Made by a program: the position numbers and the translations under genes
Notes under the pieces: model-generated
The model's input: only the letters and a program-made list of their open reading frames with translations
Database searches by the model: none
Told to the model about the DNA's origin: nothing
In this document: positions 44,560-53,772 of the stretch, in pieces
How positions within the stretch are numbered: position 1 is the first letter of the stretch
Layout: each line of letters begins with the position of its first letter
Assembly (NCBI GenBank): GCA_016786585.1
Contig: JAEUUI010000025.1
Coordinates: 1 to 64,000, forward strand
Direction: 5' to 3'
DNA: 64,000 bases
From: Cyclobacteriaceae bacterium
Lineage (GTDB): Bacteria; Bacteroidota; Bacteroidia; Cytophagales; Cyclobacteriaceae

Positions 44560-45207
44560 TTAAACAACTACTGACTCTTTGATCATCCGGAAGATGGGAG
44601 GAAGATCCTGCTGATTTTGAATACTCACGTTCAAGTCTTTGATCAGGCCGGTTTCAAGACTATAAACCCAGCCGTGGATGATCGGGTAATTCCGATCTTT
44701 CCAGTTGTTCTGAATGATGGATGTTTTGGAGACATTAAAAACCTGCTCAATTACATTCAGTTCAACAAACCGCTCAAAGCGCGCCTGTTCGTCTTTAATA
44801 GCTAATAGTTCATCGCTGTAAACACGATAAACATCCTTAATATGACGAAGCCAGTTGTCGACTAAACCGTTTTGGCCATTACCCATGGCAGCTTTAACGC
44901 CACCGCAGCCATAATGCCCGCAGACAATTACATGCTTTACTTTCAGAATATTTACGGAGTAGTCGAGCACGCTCAACATGTTCATGTCAGAATGAACAAC
45001 CATGTTAGCGATGTTACGGTGAACAAAAATATCACCTGGCTGCGTGCGGGTGATTTCATTGGCCGGAACGCGACTGTCAGAACAACCGATCCAAAGAACC
45101 TCAGGGGTCTGTTGAGCAACAAGACTCTTAAAGAAATTTGGATTCTTTTCCAGCATCTCTTTGACCCATTGACGGTTTCCTTCCAATAAAGAGTTATAAA
45201 CTTGCAT
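44560..45207 (-). CDS. can: Beta-carbonic anhydrase
   Basis: A 215-aa beta-class carbonic anhydrase interconverting carbon dioxide and bicarbonate. Zinc ligands are C42 (with D44 and R46 in CSDSR), H98 and C101 (CGHYGCGG). Length and ILKVKHVIVCGHYGC context match the E. coli Can type. It is the first gene of a pair with the SulP transporter, so bicarbonate supply for carboxylases (this window also has accA) is the likely job. Confidence 0.96.
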   Translation of the reverse strand: MQVYNSLLEGNRQWVKEMLEKNPNFFKSLVAQQTPEVLWIGCSDSRVPANEITRTQPGDIFVHRNIANMVVHSDMNMLSVLDYSVNILKVKHVIVCGHYGCGGVKAAMGNGQNGLVDNWLRHIKDVYRVYSDELLAIKDEQARFERFVELNVIEQVFNVSKTSIIQNNWKDRNYPIIHGWVYSLETGLIKDLNVSIQNQQDLPPIFRMIKESVVV

Positions 45208-45339
45208 AGCAGTATAGATATAAAGTGATTTAAAAATTAGGTTCAGACAGTTATTTATAAACCGTCATAGTCAGTAAAAATGAAATAGCTGGTTACGAAA
45301 TCAGCAACCTCTGATGAACGCAATTACAATTGCGCCAGA

Positions 45340-45666
45340 CTAGGATTTTGGAGGGGGAGTTGCTTTTTCGAACGCGGGATGCACAGGTATTTCCGTGCTG
45401 TGAAAACAGGTTTCAATGGCATGATCAACGATCATACTGTGCGTCAGATAAGCTTCCTTCGTCAGGAACAGATCAACGGATGAGAATCCTTCATTTCCTT
45501 TTTCACAGCCGGTTTCTTCAGCAAGTTCCTCCGCCAGCAACAGGCTCATGCTAACGCCGGGAAAAAAGTCGATGATTCTGCCAAACTGGATGCTGACGTT
45601 CAATAAACCCAGTATACCCATGACGGTAATAAGGAAGACGATGATATTTTTGCGAAATGCGTGCAT
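45340..45666 (-). CDS. Small hypothetical membrane-anchored protein
   Basis: A 108-aa protein with one N-terminal hydrophobic segment (residues 9-28, IVFLITVMGILGLLNVSIQF), then a polar periplasmic part with two cysteines (C54, C87) and the ending PVHPAFEKATPPPKS. Such small proteins are frequent in Bacteroidota but I recognise no family. It is divergent from the MazG-like gene; between it and the carbonic anhydrase is a 130-nt stretch with no other feature. Confidence 0.6.
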   Translation of the reverse strand: MHAFRKNIIVFLITVMGILGLLNVSIQFGRIIDFFPGVSMSLLLAEELAEETGCEKGNEGFSSVDLFLTKEAYLTHSMIVDHAIETCFHSTEIPVHPAFEKATPPPKS

Positions 45667-45731
45667 GACAAAGGGTTAAAAGTACGGCTTTTTTTCGAAA
45701 TTGTTTCAACTTTGCAATCGTTAACAAAGTC

Positions 45732-46220
45732 ATGACAACCAACCACTCCATGAAACAACCTGATGCACTAAACCTTGTTGCTGAATTTCATAAAACGTTC
45801 AAACACCCAATATTGCCTTCACCCGCCATTCCCGCTGAAGACCGTTGTAAGCTTCGCGTTGCTTTACTTGCTGAAGAGTTGAAAGAGCTGGAGGTTGCAA
45901 TTCTTCAAAAAGATATTGTCGAGATCGCAGACGCATTAAGCGACATTCAATATGTTTTGTCGGGCGCAATTCTTGAGTTCGGCCTGGGTGATAAGTTTAG
46001 TGCACTGTTTGAGGAAGTACAGCGCTCAAATATGAGTAAAGCGTGCGTTTCAGAAGACGAAGCAAAAGCCACGGTTGAATTCTATAAAAAGAAAGACGGA
46101 ACGGAGTGCTATTATCGCGAAGAAGCCGGGAAGTGGCTTGTGTACCGAAAATCGGATAACAAGACAATCAAGTCGATCAATTATTCACCAGCAGATCTTC
46201 AGGGAATACTCAACGCGTAG
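45732..46220 (+). CDS. MazG-like nucleoside triphosphate pyrophosphohydrolase
   Basis: A 162-aa all-helical protein of the MazG/PRA-PH superfamily. The metal-binding pattern is LLAEELKELEVAI (EExxE near residues 52-58) followed by DIVEIADALSDIQYVLSG (ExxD...D near 68-80). Such enzymes hydrolyse nucleoside triphosphates to monophosphate and pyrophosphate, or phosphoribosyl-ATP. The C-terminal 55 residues (EFYKKKDGTECYYREEAGKWLVYRKSDNKTIK) are a short extra beta part. ATG at 45732 is used; MKQPDAL six codons on is possible. CAACTTTG 25 nt upstream is one base off the -7 consensus. Confidence 0.85.
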   Translation: MTTNHSMKQPDALNLVAEFHKTFKHPILPSPAIPAEDRCKLRVALLAEELKELEVAILQKDIVEIADALSDIQYVLSGAILEFGLGDKFSALFEEVQRSNMSKACVSEDEAKATVEFYKKKDGTECYYREEAGKWLVYRKSDNKTIKSINYSPADLQGILNA

Positions 46221-46448
46221 CTACACGTAAAGCTCAATCTGGAAATCAGTTTCATTGCCATGAACTTGCACGGGTTTCATGGCTACAATTTGGGCACTGT
46301 TATAGGCCCGGATAAACTCCGTTCGGCTAATCCGCAACTTGCTGAAGCCGGGTTTGATTTTGTGATATTGCATCCGGCCCGATTTGTTGGCGGTAGCGCT
46401 GTACACAAACTCGTAGCGTAACGGTATGGGAGAGGGGATATACCGCAT
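46221..46448 (-). CDS. Small hypothetical protein, second of a pair
   Basis: A 75-aa protein starting immediately after the preceding gene's stop (TAAATG on the minus strand), so the two are coupled. Predicted beta-rich with basic and aromatic residues (PLRYEFVYSATANKSGRMQYHKIKPGFSKLR, ending VHGNETDFQIELYV). No signal or membrane segment. I do not recognise a domain; similar pairs occur in Bacteroidota. The MazG-like gene ends 1 nt before its stop on the other strand. Confidence 0.6.
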   Translation of the reverse strand: MRYIPSPIPLRYEFVYSATANKSGRMQYHKIKPGFSKLRISRTEFIRAYNSAQIVAMKPVQVHGNETDFQIELYV

Positions 46449-46709
46449 TTAGTGGGAGTAGGTCTGTTTCTTCTCAGCAAGCAGATTTTCCTGAGCCTGG
46501 TATTCTTCCAGCAAGGTGTAAGCCCACACAGGGATGAAATTGTAACGCAGTTCATACGCTGCAATTTTTGTGCGCCATTCGGCCGAGTAATACCGGACCT
46601 GCTCTGCATTCCTGCAAAAAGAGGGTTTTTCGAAGGATTTTGACACAAAAGCCTTCATTTCCTGTTCGATCCGGATTTTCTCGTACGCGTTCACTGTGCA
46701 AAAATACAC
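46449..46709 (-). CDS. Small hypothetical helical protein, first of a pair
   Basis: An 86-aa, highly charged, mostly helical protein. The frame opens with GTG at 46709; a second GTG five codons on gives MNAYEKIRIEQEMKAFVSKSF, which is closer to what I recall of Bacteroidota relatives, so the true start may be 46694. KSFEKPSFCRNAEQVRYY is the best-conserved-looking stretch. Coupled to the 75-aa gene downstream by TAAATG. Function unknown. Confidence 0.6.
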   Translation of the reverse strand: MYFCTVNAYEKIRIEQEMKAFVSKSFEKPSFCRNAEQVRYYSAEWRTKIAAYELRYNFIPVWAYTLLEEYQAQENLLAEKKQTYSH

Positions 46710-46856
46710 AAATTGAATTTATTTACTTATCCTGAAGCACAAGATTTTGTGTAAAAATTCACACAATTAAGTAACCAGAACCCAGCTTTATCCTGATAAT
46801 GGAAGCTTAGATAGAACGATATAATTGACTGATTATAATTTGATTAGCACGAGTAG

Positions 46857-47003
46857 CTAATCAAGAGCATTAATAGTAACCCAATAGCGGAATGCAACGA
46901 TTGCCTGCTGCCTTTTCGTTAGTCGGGTAAGATCACTTTTGCTGTAACGCGGAAGAATTACTTTGTTCACGCGCGCAAGAATTTTAAAAAGAGCTTTTTT
47001 CAT
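46857..47003 (-). CDS. Small basic protein (48 aa), conserved in Bacteroidota
   Basis: An ATG-started frame of 48 aa, MKKALFKILARVNKVILP then RYSKSDLTRLTKRQQAIV and the ending AFRYWVTINALD. It is rich in lysine and arginine, with an amphipathic N-terminal helix. I recall close relatives of this length in Cytophagales and Flavobacteria with the same WRYWVTxNALD ending, sometimes mislabelled 'SsrA-binding protein'; it has no SmpB features. It lies alone in a 380-nt gap, divergent from the 47092 gene. The conserved ending argues that it is real. Confidence 0.72.
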   Translation of the reverse strand: MKKALFKILARVNKVILPRYSKSDLTRLTKRQQAIVAFRYWVTINALD

Positions 47004-47091
47004 CTCCACTAAATTGCGGTATTACCACAATATTTATTAATCCGTATCTTTAAATCTGTAAGATTATACCAAGTTTACGACAAATTACACT

Positions 47092-47979
47092 ATGGATCAA
47101 CAAACCCCTTTCATAATCGCCTTTCATCAAACGATGATTCTGGGAGCCATTTTCATGGTTGCTATTGGACTCATTATATACTTCATTCATCAGATCCGGA
47201 TTTCGGCCATCACCGACTATCACCTGAAATATGACTACATCAACCGAAGAGAAATACCGAACTACAAGCTCGTGTATTACTGTTTTGGCGTTGCCGTGAC
47301 CATGCTCATCAACCTCTATGAAATGAAGGAGATGGAGAAGGTTGAGTTTTGGTTTTATATGCGCCTTGTAATGGCGGTTGCCGGAGGTACGATCGTGGCC
47401 TATGTAGCCCATTTGATTCTTCAATATTATTACCCGACAATTCTTGATCGTAAACTTAAAAAATGGCGTTACATGCCGCGTACCAATCCGAAGACGGGTA
47501 ACAAAATGCGCCTGTTAAGTGAAGAAGAGGAAGATGTTCATCTTCAGGAAGGTATGATTGCGGAGGAAAATGTTTTTTCAATCGACTACGATGTTTGGAT
47601 TGATGAAAAAACAAGTGAAGTGCTCATCGAAAAGTACGAAGGCCGTCTGCAGGCGCTTCGTTGTAATAACTGTGGTTTCTATACCATGCGGGTTATTAAA
47701 GAGCACGTTAGCAAGGCGCCTACCGAGAATGAGCCTGGCGAATTGGTTAAGAACTATCAGTGTATTTACTGTAAATCGGTGCGCGCTACCGCGTTTAATA
47801 TCTCCACCAAGGAAACCGATGATTATAAGAAGGAGAAGTTCAAGTTCAAACGTAACCGCGATGTGGATTTGGTGAAAATCGAAATCCATTCTGTTTCCGG
47901 GGAGAAAAAGCACTTCGAATTCCAAAATACCGAAGAGGCTCAGAAATTCCTGAGTGAATTTGACTACGAAAAGTCTTAG
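47092..47979 (+). CDS. Membrane protein with zinc-ribbon-like C-terminal domain
   Basis: A 295-aa protein. Three transmembrane helices lie in the first 125 residues (about 9-33, 60-76 and 88-112). The cytoplasmic part has paired cysteines CNNCGFY near residue 191-194 and CIYC near 224-227, which form a zinc ribbon. The last 60 residues have charged beta/helix (FEFQNTEEAQKFLSEFDYEKS). Related hypothetical proteins occur beside protease genes in Bacteroidota. It precedes the S41 protease by 52 nt, probably in one transcript. Function unknown. Confidence 0.75.
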   Translation: MDQQTPFIIAFHQTMILGAIFMVAIGLIIYFIHQIRISAITDYHLKYDYINRREIPNYKLVYYCFGVAVTMLINLYEMKEMEKVEFWFYMRLVMAVAGGTIVAYVAHLILQYYYPTILDRKLKKWRYMPRTNPKTGNKMRLLSEEEEDVHLQEGMIAEENVFSIDYDVWIDEKTSEVLIEKYEGRLQALRCNNCGFYTMRVIKEHVSKAPTENEPGELVKNYQCIYCKSVRATAFNISTKETDDYKKEKFKFKRNRDVDLVKIEIHSVSGEKKHFEFQNTEEAQKFLSEFDYEKS

Positions 47980-48031
47980 AAAAGGCATACAAATTGCCCT
48001 CAACTACGTATTATCAGTAAAATTATTGATT

Positions 48032-50062
48032 ATGAAGCGTTTTGTGTTGTTGATTGCGTTTTGCCTGACCGTTGCGTTGCAGGCTTTTTCAAACGGCCCT
48101 TCCGATACTACACTTGTTGAAAAACCTGTTTATGGCGAACAGGCAAGATGGATTACGCAGGCGCTGGGCAGTTATCACTACCAAAAACTTCAGCTGGACG
48201 ATTCGCTTTCGTCTGCCATATTCGATTCATACCTTAAGACGCTGGATATCAACCGGTCGTTCTTCCTGGCTTCCGACATCGCTTCGTTTGAGAAATACCG
48301 CAACGAAATTGACGACCTGACAGCCGTAAAAAATGTTTCTCCTGCTTTTGTGATTTACCGCGTCTACCGCAAGCGCTTTCAGGAGCGCATGAAGTTTGTG
48401 ACAGAAAAACTTGTGGGTCAACAGTTTGATTTTTCGAAAGATGAGTATTACGAATTCGACCGCGAAAAAGCTCCCTGGGCTAAAACGCAACAGGAACTGA
48501 ATGATATCTGGACGAAGTCCATTAAAAATCAGGCGCTAAGCCTGAAGCTTTCCGGCAAGAAGCCTGAAGACATCACAAAGATCATCCGCGAACGTTTTGA
48601 ACGCTACATCAAATTTGAAAATCAAAAAGACAGCGATGATGTATTCGAAGCATACATGAATACCATCTCGGAAGCTTACGATCCGCATACAAATTACTTT
48701 TCACCCCGTGCGGCAGAGTTGTTCGCCCAGGATATGAATCAGTCGCTTGAAGGAATTGGTGCACGACTTCAACCCGATGGCGATTATACACGGGTTCATG
48801 AAGTATTGCCAGGCGGACCTGCAGAGAAAAGTGATCTCATTCATGCCAACGACCGCATTATCGGTGTGGGCCAGGGCGCTACCGGAGAAATTGTTGATGT
48901 GGTAGGCTGGAGGCTTGATGATGTTGTAAAGCTCATCAAGGGGCCTAAGGGCACACAAGTTCGATTACAGGTTCTGCCTGCTGAAACAGGTATTAACGGA
49001 CCACCGGTATTAATCTCGCTGATTCGCGACAAGGTAAAGCTGGAAGACACAAAGCCGAAAAAGCAGATTGTAGAGACTACGCAGAACGGTAAGAAACTCA
49101 AACTGGGAACAATCATCATTCCTACGTTCAGCATGAGCTTTGAAGAATACCAGAAGGGCGATCCGAATTATAACAGCACGACCCGTGATGTAAAGAAAAT
49201 CTTGCAGGAACTTGAGGCTGAAGGTGTTGATGGCGTTGTGCTTGATTTGCGAAACAATGGTGGCGGTTCGCTGATGGAGGCCGTAAGTTTGACGGGTTTG
49301 TTTATTAAAAATGGTCCTGTGGTTCAGGTAAAGAACTCTACGTCACGTACGGCAGAAGTTTTAACCGATGACGATCCAACCGTTGTATACAGCGGGCCAC
49401 TGGTAGTGCTTACGAACCGGTTTAGCGCTTCAGCATCGGAAATTTTTGCGGGTGCGATCCAGGATTATCATCGTGGGGTAATCGTGGGTGAGTCTACGTA
49501 CGGAAAAGGAACTGTTCAGCAGGTTGTTCCGCTGGATAAGTATATTCACGATGAAGGAGCCGGCAGTTTGAAAATTACCGTGCAAAAGTTCTATCGCGCC
49601 ACCGGAAGCAGTACGCAGCACAAAGGAGTTACACCGGATGTGAAACTGCCGTCAGCGCTTGATCCTGAACAATTTGGCGAGAGCTCTAACCCTAATGCAC
49701 TGCCGTGGGATGAGATTAAGAGCGCATTGTATCAGCGTACTCCGATGGTTGATGACAAAATTCTCGCAGGCTTGAATAAGGCATATAAAGAACGTCTTAA
49801 GTCAGATCCTTATCTCAATAAGTTCGTGAATGAAACCAATGAAACGCGCAGAAACATTGAGCAGAAGCGTGTTTCGTTGAGTGAAACTGTCCGGAAGAAG
49901 GAGATGGAGGATGCTGAGCAGCGCAAAGCTGCCAATCATAAGATGGATACCAAAATCGATGGCGAGGGCAGGCCGGTTTCGACTCCGCTTCAGCTTGATG
50001 ATGAGTATTTGCGCGAGGGCCTGATGGTATTGGCCGACCTGATTATCACGAAGGTTGGCTAA
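48032..50062 (+). CDS. prc: Carboxy-terminal processing peptidase (S41, Tsp/Prc)
   Basis: A 676-aa tail-specific protease from the ATG giving MKRFVLLIAFCLTVALQAFS; the frame extends further upstream inside the previous gene. Signal peptide, then the N-terminal TSP domain, a PDZ domain at about 230-320 (GIGARLQPDGDYTRVHEVLPGGPAEKS), and the S41 catalytic domain with FSASASE (S467) and STYGKGT (K492), the Ser-Lys dyad 25 residues apart as in E. coli Tsp. C-terminal DUF3340-like helical part follows. It removes C-terminal tails of periplasmic proteins and processes envelope proteins. Confidence 0.94.
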   Translation: MKRFVLLIAFCLTVALQAFSNGPSDTTLVEKPVYGEQARWITQALGSYHYQKLQLDDSLSSAIFDSYLKTLDINRSFFLASDIASFEKYRNEIDDLTAVKNVSPAFVIYRVYRKRFQERMKFVTEKLVGQQFDFSKDEYYEFDREKAPWAKTQQELNDIWTKSIKNQALSLKLSGKKPEDITKIIRERFERYIKFENQKDSDDVFEAYMNTISEAYDPHTNYFSPRAAELFAQDMNQSLEGIGARLQPDGDYTRVHEVLPGGPAEKSDLIHANDRIIGVGQGATGEIVDVVGWRLDDVVKLIKGPKGTQVRLQVLPAETGINGPPVLISLIRDKVKLEDTKPKKQIVETTQNGKKLKLGTIIIPTFSMSFEEYQKGDPNYNSTTRDVKKILQELEAEGVDGVVLDLRNNGGGSLMEAVSLTGLFIKNGPVVQVKNSTSRTAEVLTDDDPTVVYSGPLVVLTNRFSASASEIFAGAIQDYHRGVIVGESTYGKGTVQQVVPLDKYIHDEGAGSLKITVQKFYRATGSSTQHKGVTPDVKLPSALDPEQFGESSNPNALPWDEIKSALYQRTPMVDDKILAGLNKAYKERLKSDPYLNKFVNETNETRRNIEQKRVSLSETVRKKEMEDAEQRKAANHKMDTKIDGEGRPVSTPLQLDDEYLREGLMVLADLIITKVG

Positions 50063-50186
50063 AAGAAACTCCGGTCACTTACGGATGCAAGTTTGTTTGA
50101 TGAATTTCATTTTTATCACCCGCGTTCGAGTTCGTCTATTCGCACTTATTTCCTATTTTGGGAGCATTTAAGCGGGATAATTCCAG

Positions 50187-53100
50187 ATGAGTGAAGAGCT
50201 TCTCAAAGCCGTAGTGCAATTGTTTGCCATTGTTACCCGTGAACGCATAACGGACGATGAGCGCAACAACATCAAAGGCTTTCTGGGTTTGTACCTGAAC
50301 CGTGATGCCGTTAAGTACTACCTGAACTTATTCGATCAGTTTTATAACAACTACAAAGTAGCTGAACCGGAACCCGGATCATCTACGATTGATATTGAAA
50401 CGCAGCAGTTTGTTGATGATTGGGCCAAAATTATGCAGATCACCAAGAAGGTGAATCAGGCATTAACGACCCAACAGAAACAAGTATTAATTGTAAAGAT
50501 TATCGAGCTGGTTTTCATCGACAATGAAATTCCGGAACGTCAAAGTAATCTTATTTTCTACATTGGTCAGGCGTTAAAAATTGATCAGCATGATGTGAAA
50601 GCCCTGAAGGACTTCGTCACCGGTCAGGACCGTGATGAGCTCGCTTCGAAGAATGTGCTGATCATCGATGAAGGCTCTGGTGACAAACCGTATCCCGGCC
50701 CGCATATCGTAGAGAAAAACCTTACCGGTCTGATTGCGGTACTCAAGCTTTCCGATACGTACTTTATTAAGTACCTCGGCATTTCCGTTATCTACCTCAA
50801 CAGTATCCCGCTGGCGAGACGAAGAACCGACATCTTCGCAACCGGCAGCACGATCCGGGGTGATAAAATCGGATCACTTTATTACAGCGACATCATCAGC
50901 AAGTTTTTGGCGGAAGCAAGTCAGAGCAAGATCACGTTCACCGCGGATCACTTGTTTTATCATTTTAAGACTGGTAAAGCTGCTCTTCAAAACATCAACA
51001 TTGCGGAGCAGGGCGGAAAACTGATCGGGGTGATGGGCGCCAGCGGTTCCGGTAAATCAACGTTACTGAACGTGCTGAATGGTGCTGAGCAACCGTCAAG
51101 CGGGCGGGTAATGATCAACGGCATCGATATTCACCAGCATCCCGAAAAGGTTGAAGGCGTGGTAGGATATATTCCGCAGGATGACCTACTGATGGAAGAT
51201 CTAACCGTATTTGAAAACCTTTTTTATGCAGCCCGGTTGTGCTTTGGTGGCCACACGAGGGATGAACTTACCGAGATGGTCGATAAGATCATCACACAAC
51301 TTGGCCTGAGTGAGATTAAAAACCTCAGAGTTGGTTCGCCTCTCGACAAAACCATCAGCGGTGGTCAGCGTAAGCGTGTAAATATTGGTCTGGAGTTGTT
51401 GCGTGAGCCTGCCATTCTTTTTGTAGATGAGCCAACGTCCGGATTGTCATCACGCGATTCAGAAAACATCATGGATCTGTTGAAGGAACTCTCACTCCGC
51501 GGCAAAATGGTGTTTGTGGTAATTCACCAGCCATCGTCCGACATCTTTAAGATGTTTGACACGCTCATCATTCTTGACGTGGGTGGATTTCAGATTTACT
51601 ACGGCAACCCGGTTGAGTCGGTGTTATACTTCCGGGACATCGTTAACGCGGCTAATAAAACCCAGGGTGCCTGTCCGGAATGCGGTAACATCAATCCCGA
51701 ACAGGTTTTTAACATCATTGAAACAAAGATTGTAAACGAGTATGGCCGACTGACCAACACCCGGAAAATTTCTGCGGGCCAGTGGTATCAATACTTCAAG
51801 CAAAAGATAAAGATTCCTAAACTGGAGCATGCGGGCGACCGGTTGAAAGTTGCGCAGGAGATTCCCGGTCCGCTCAATCAGTTTAAGACCTTCGTTACGC
51901 GCGATGTTCTTTCCAAACTCGCGAACAAACAGTACTTGTACATCAACCTGATGGAAGCGCCTGTACTGGCGTTCTTTATCAGCTTCATGGTCCGGTATTA
52001 TAAAACATTAAACGAAGAAAATCCGGTTTACACCTTTGCCGATAACGACAATATCCCGGTTTACTTCTTCATGTGCGTAGTTGTTGCACTTTTTTTCGGA
52101 CTCACCGTGAGTGCAGAAGAGATATTCCGCGACCGTAAAATCCTGAAACGGGAGCATTTCCTCCATCTTAGCAGGGGCAGCTATTTATTTTCGAAAGTTT
52201 TCGTGATGTTCTTCATTTCGGCTGTGCAAACCTTGTTGTTCATGGCGGTCGGGAACCTGGTACTCGGTATTCCCGTCACGGAGATGCGCTATTGGTTCAT
52301 CCTGTTCAGTTGTGCCTGTTTCGCAAACATGCTGGGGTTAAATATTTCGTCTTCATTCAATTCCGCTGTTACCATTTACATTTTGATTCCGCTGCTGATT
52401 ATTCCGCAACTCTTGTTAAGCGGGGTGGTTATCAACTTCGATAAATTCAATCCAAATGTAAGCGAGCCGATTGGTGTGCCGGTAGTAGGAGAGATGATGG
52501 CTTCCCGGTGGGCATTTGAAGCCTTCATGGTTACCCAGTTTCGCGATAATAAATTTGAAAAGCAGTTTTACGAATTTGACCGGACAATTGCTGAAGCGGA
52601 TTACAAGAAGATTTACTACATCCCCAAACTTGAATCGGAGCTTGCCTTTTGTCTCGGCCACCGGAGTAATTGGCGCAATCCGCGTCATGAAAAACTTACT
52701 GCGTCATTGGCGCTCGTTAAAAACGAAATTGGATATGAACTGGAGCAGGTGGGTAAGGAGAACTTTCCGGAAGTTGAAAGATTGGCAATTGGCAAGTTCG
52801 ACTCGGCAACGTATGTGAACTCCATGAAATTCTTGTCAACGCTCAAGATTTACTATGGCCGGAAGCAGGCAAAGGCGATGCAGGAAAGGCAATTGTTGAT
52901 TGATAGTTTAACCAACACACCGCAGCGTGCTGCCCAATTTGCACTTGACATGCAGCGCTACCAAAACAAAATGGTTTCCAGCGCGGTAAAGAACACGGCT
53001 ACTACTGACAGGGTTGTGGAGTATGACGGCAGACTGATTCAAAAAATCTATCCGATCTATTTCGATGATCATAAACCGGCATACGGATTTGATTTTTCAG

Positions 53101-53279
53101 CAAACCTGTTTCAGCCAACCAAGCATTTTTTCGGGGGCATATTTGATACACTGTACTTTAACATCACCGTGATCTGGACGATGACTGTCACACTCTTTGT
53201 AACGTTGTATTTCGACCTGCTGAAGAAGTTTATGAACTTGTTTGAGTACAAAAAATACCGCAAGCGCGAAAGAGCCTGA
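50187..53279 (+). CDS. ABCG-like ABC transporter fusion with N-terminal TerB-like domain
   Basis: A 1030-aa single-chain half transporter. Residues 1-150 are helical and acidic, with TerB-like features (LVFIDNEIPERQSNLIFYIGQAL). An ATPase domain covers about 250-480: Walker A GASGSGKST at 284-292, signature ISGGQRKRVNIG at about 390, Walker B ILFVDEPTSGLSSRDSE, and switch VIHQPSS, the wording typical of ABCG/White-type exporters. After it come CPECGNINPEQ, a short Cys pair, and the ABC-2 type permease with about six helices from about 590 to 790. A long soluble insert (about 790-960) lies before the last helix. Domain order ATPase then membrane is that of ABCG proteins. Substrate unknown. Confidence 0.88.
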   Translation: MSEELLKAVVQLFAIVTRERITDDERNNIKGFLGLYLNRDAVKYYLNLFDQFYNNYKVAEPEPGSSTIDIETQQFVDDWAKIMQITKKVNQALTTQQKQVLIVKIIELVFIDNEIPERQSNLIFYIGQALKIDQHDVKALKDFVTGQDRDELASKNVLIIDEGSGDKPYPGPHIVEKNLTGLIAVLKLSDTYFIKYLGISVIYLNSIPLARRRTDIFATGSTIRGDKIGSLYYSDIISKFLAEASQSKITFTADHLFYHFKTGKAALQNINIAEQGGKLIGVMGASGSGKSTLLNVLNGAEQPSSGRVMINGIDIHQHPEKVEGVVGYIPQDDLLMEDLTVFENLFYAARLCFGGHTRDELTEMVDKIITQLGLSEIKNLRVGSPLDKTISGGQRKRVNIGLELLREPAILFVDEPTSGLSSRDSENIMDLLKELSLRGKMVFVVIHQPSSDIFKMFDTLIILDVGGFQIYYGNPVESVLYFRDIVNAANKTQGACPECGNINPEQVFNIIETKIVNEYGRLTNTRKISAGQWYQYFKQKIKIPKLEHAGDRLKVAQEIPGPLNQFKTFVTRDVLSKLANKQYLYINLMEAPVLAFFISFMVRYYKTLNEENPVYTFADNDNIPVYFFMCVVVALFFGLTVSAEEIFRDRKILKREHFLHLSRGSYLFSKVFVMFFISAVQTLLFMAVGNLVLGIPVTEMRYWFILFSCACFANMLGLNISSSFNSAVTIYILIPLLIIPQLLLSGVVINFDKFNPNVSEPIGVPVVGEMMASRWAFEAFMVTQFRDNKFEKQFYEFDRTIAEADYKKIYYIPKLESELAFCLGHRSNWRNPRHEKLTASLALVKNEIGYELEQVGKENFPEVERLAIGKFDSATYVNSMKFLSTLKIYYGRKQAKAMQERQLLIDSLTNTPQRAAQFALDMQRYQNKMVSSAVKNTATTDRVVEYDGRLIQKIYPIYFDDHKPAYGFDFSANLFQPTKHFFGGIFDTLYFNITVIWTMTVTLFVTLYFDLLKKFMNLFEYKKYRKRERA

Positions 53280-53287
53280 TAATTTTC

Positions 53288-53295
53288 TAACTTTG
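53288..53295 (+). promoter_or_regulatory. -7 promoter box for the 53314 lipoprotein gene
   Basis: TAACTTTG, full match to TAnnTTTG, 19 nt before the ATG. No TTTG at the -33 position. Confidence 0.5.
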
Positions 53296-53313
53296 CCATT
53301 CAATCAATAACCC

Positions 53314-53751
53314 ATGAAAAAAACAATTTTATACTCTACGTTAGTTTGTATCATCGCATTCGCAGTAGCCTGCGGAAGCAAGAAGCAGGAGGCTGTTGCT
53401 AACAACGATGAGTGGCCGGAGATGGATGAGTTCCACATGATTATGGCAGAGAGCTTCCATCCTTACAAGGATTCCTCTTATCTCGAACCGGCAAAAGCCA
53501 ATGCATCTCAGCTTGCCAAGTCTGCCGAGAAGTGGGTTAATGCTCCGCTTCCCGAAAAGGTTAATAACGATGAAACAAAAACGAATCTCAACAAATTGAA
53601 AATGGATGCTGATTCATTCGTGCAAATTGCGCAAAGCGGAGACTCGGTAAAAATAGGAAAAGCCCTTACTGCCCTTCACGATCAATTCCACAAGCTGCAG
53701 GAAGCGTGGTACGGCGGACATAAAGAAGGTGAAGGTCACGACAAACACTAG
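53314..53751 (+). CDS. Histidine-tailed lipoprotein
   Basis: A 145-aa lipoprotein with lipobox AVAC (C20). The mature protein is helical with FHMIMAESFHPYKDSSYLEPAKANASQLAKSAEKW, ending in a His-rich tail (YGGHKEGEGHDKH) that could bind metal. Helical regions and the His/Glu pattern recall periplasmic metal-binding proteins of the cytochrome c' or CnrX type, but no such assignment is claimed. Flanked by its own -7 box and a terminator. Confidence 0.75.
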   Translation: MKKTILYSTLVCIIAFAVACGSKKQEAVANNDEWPEMDEFHMIMAESFHPYKDSSYLEPAKANASQLAKSAEKWVNAPLPEKVNNDETKTNLNKLKMDADSFVQIAQSGDSVKIGKALTALHDQFHKLQEAWYGGHKEGEGHDKH

Positions 53752-53772
53752 TTACTAACATTGACACAGCTA

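Noticed and set aside
46857..47003. SmpB (SsrA-binding protein)
   Set aside because: Length 48 aa and no beta-barrel motifs of SmpB; only a naming coincidence in some annotations.
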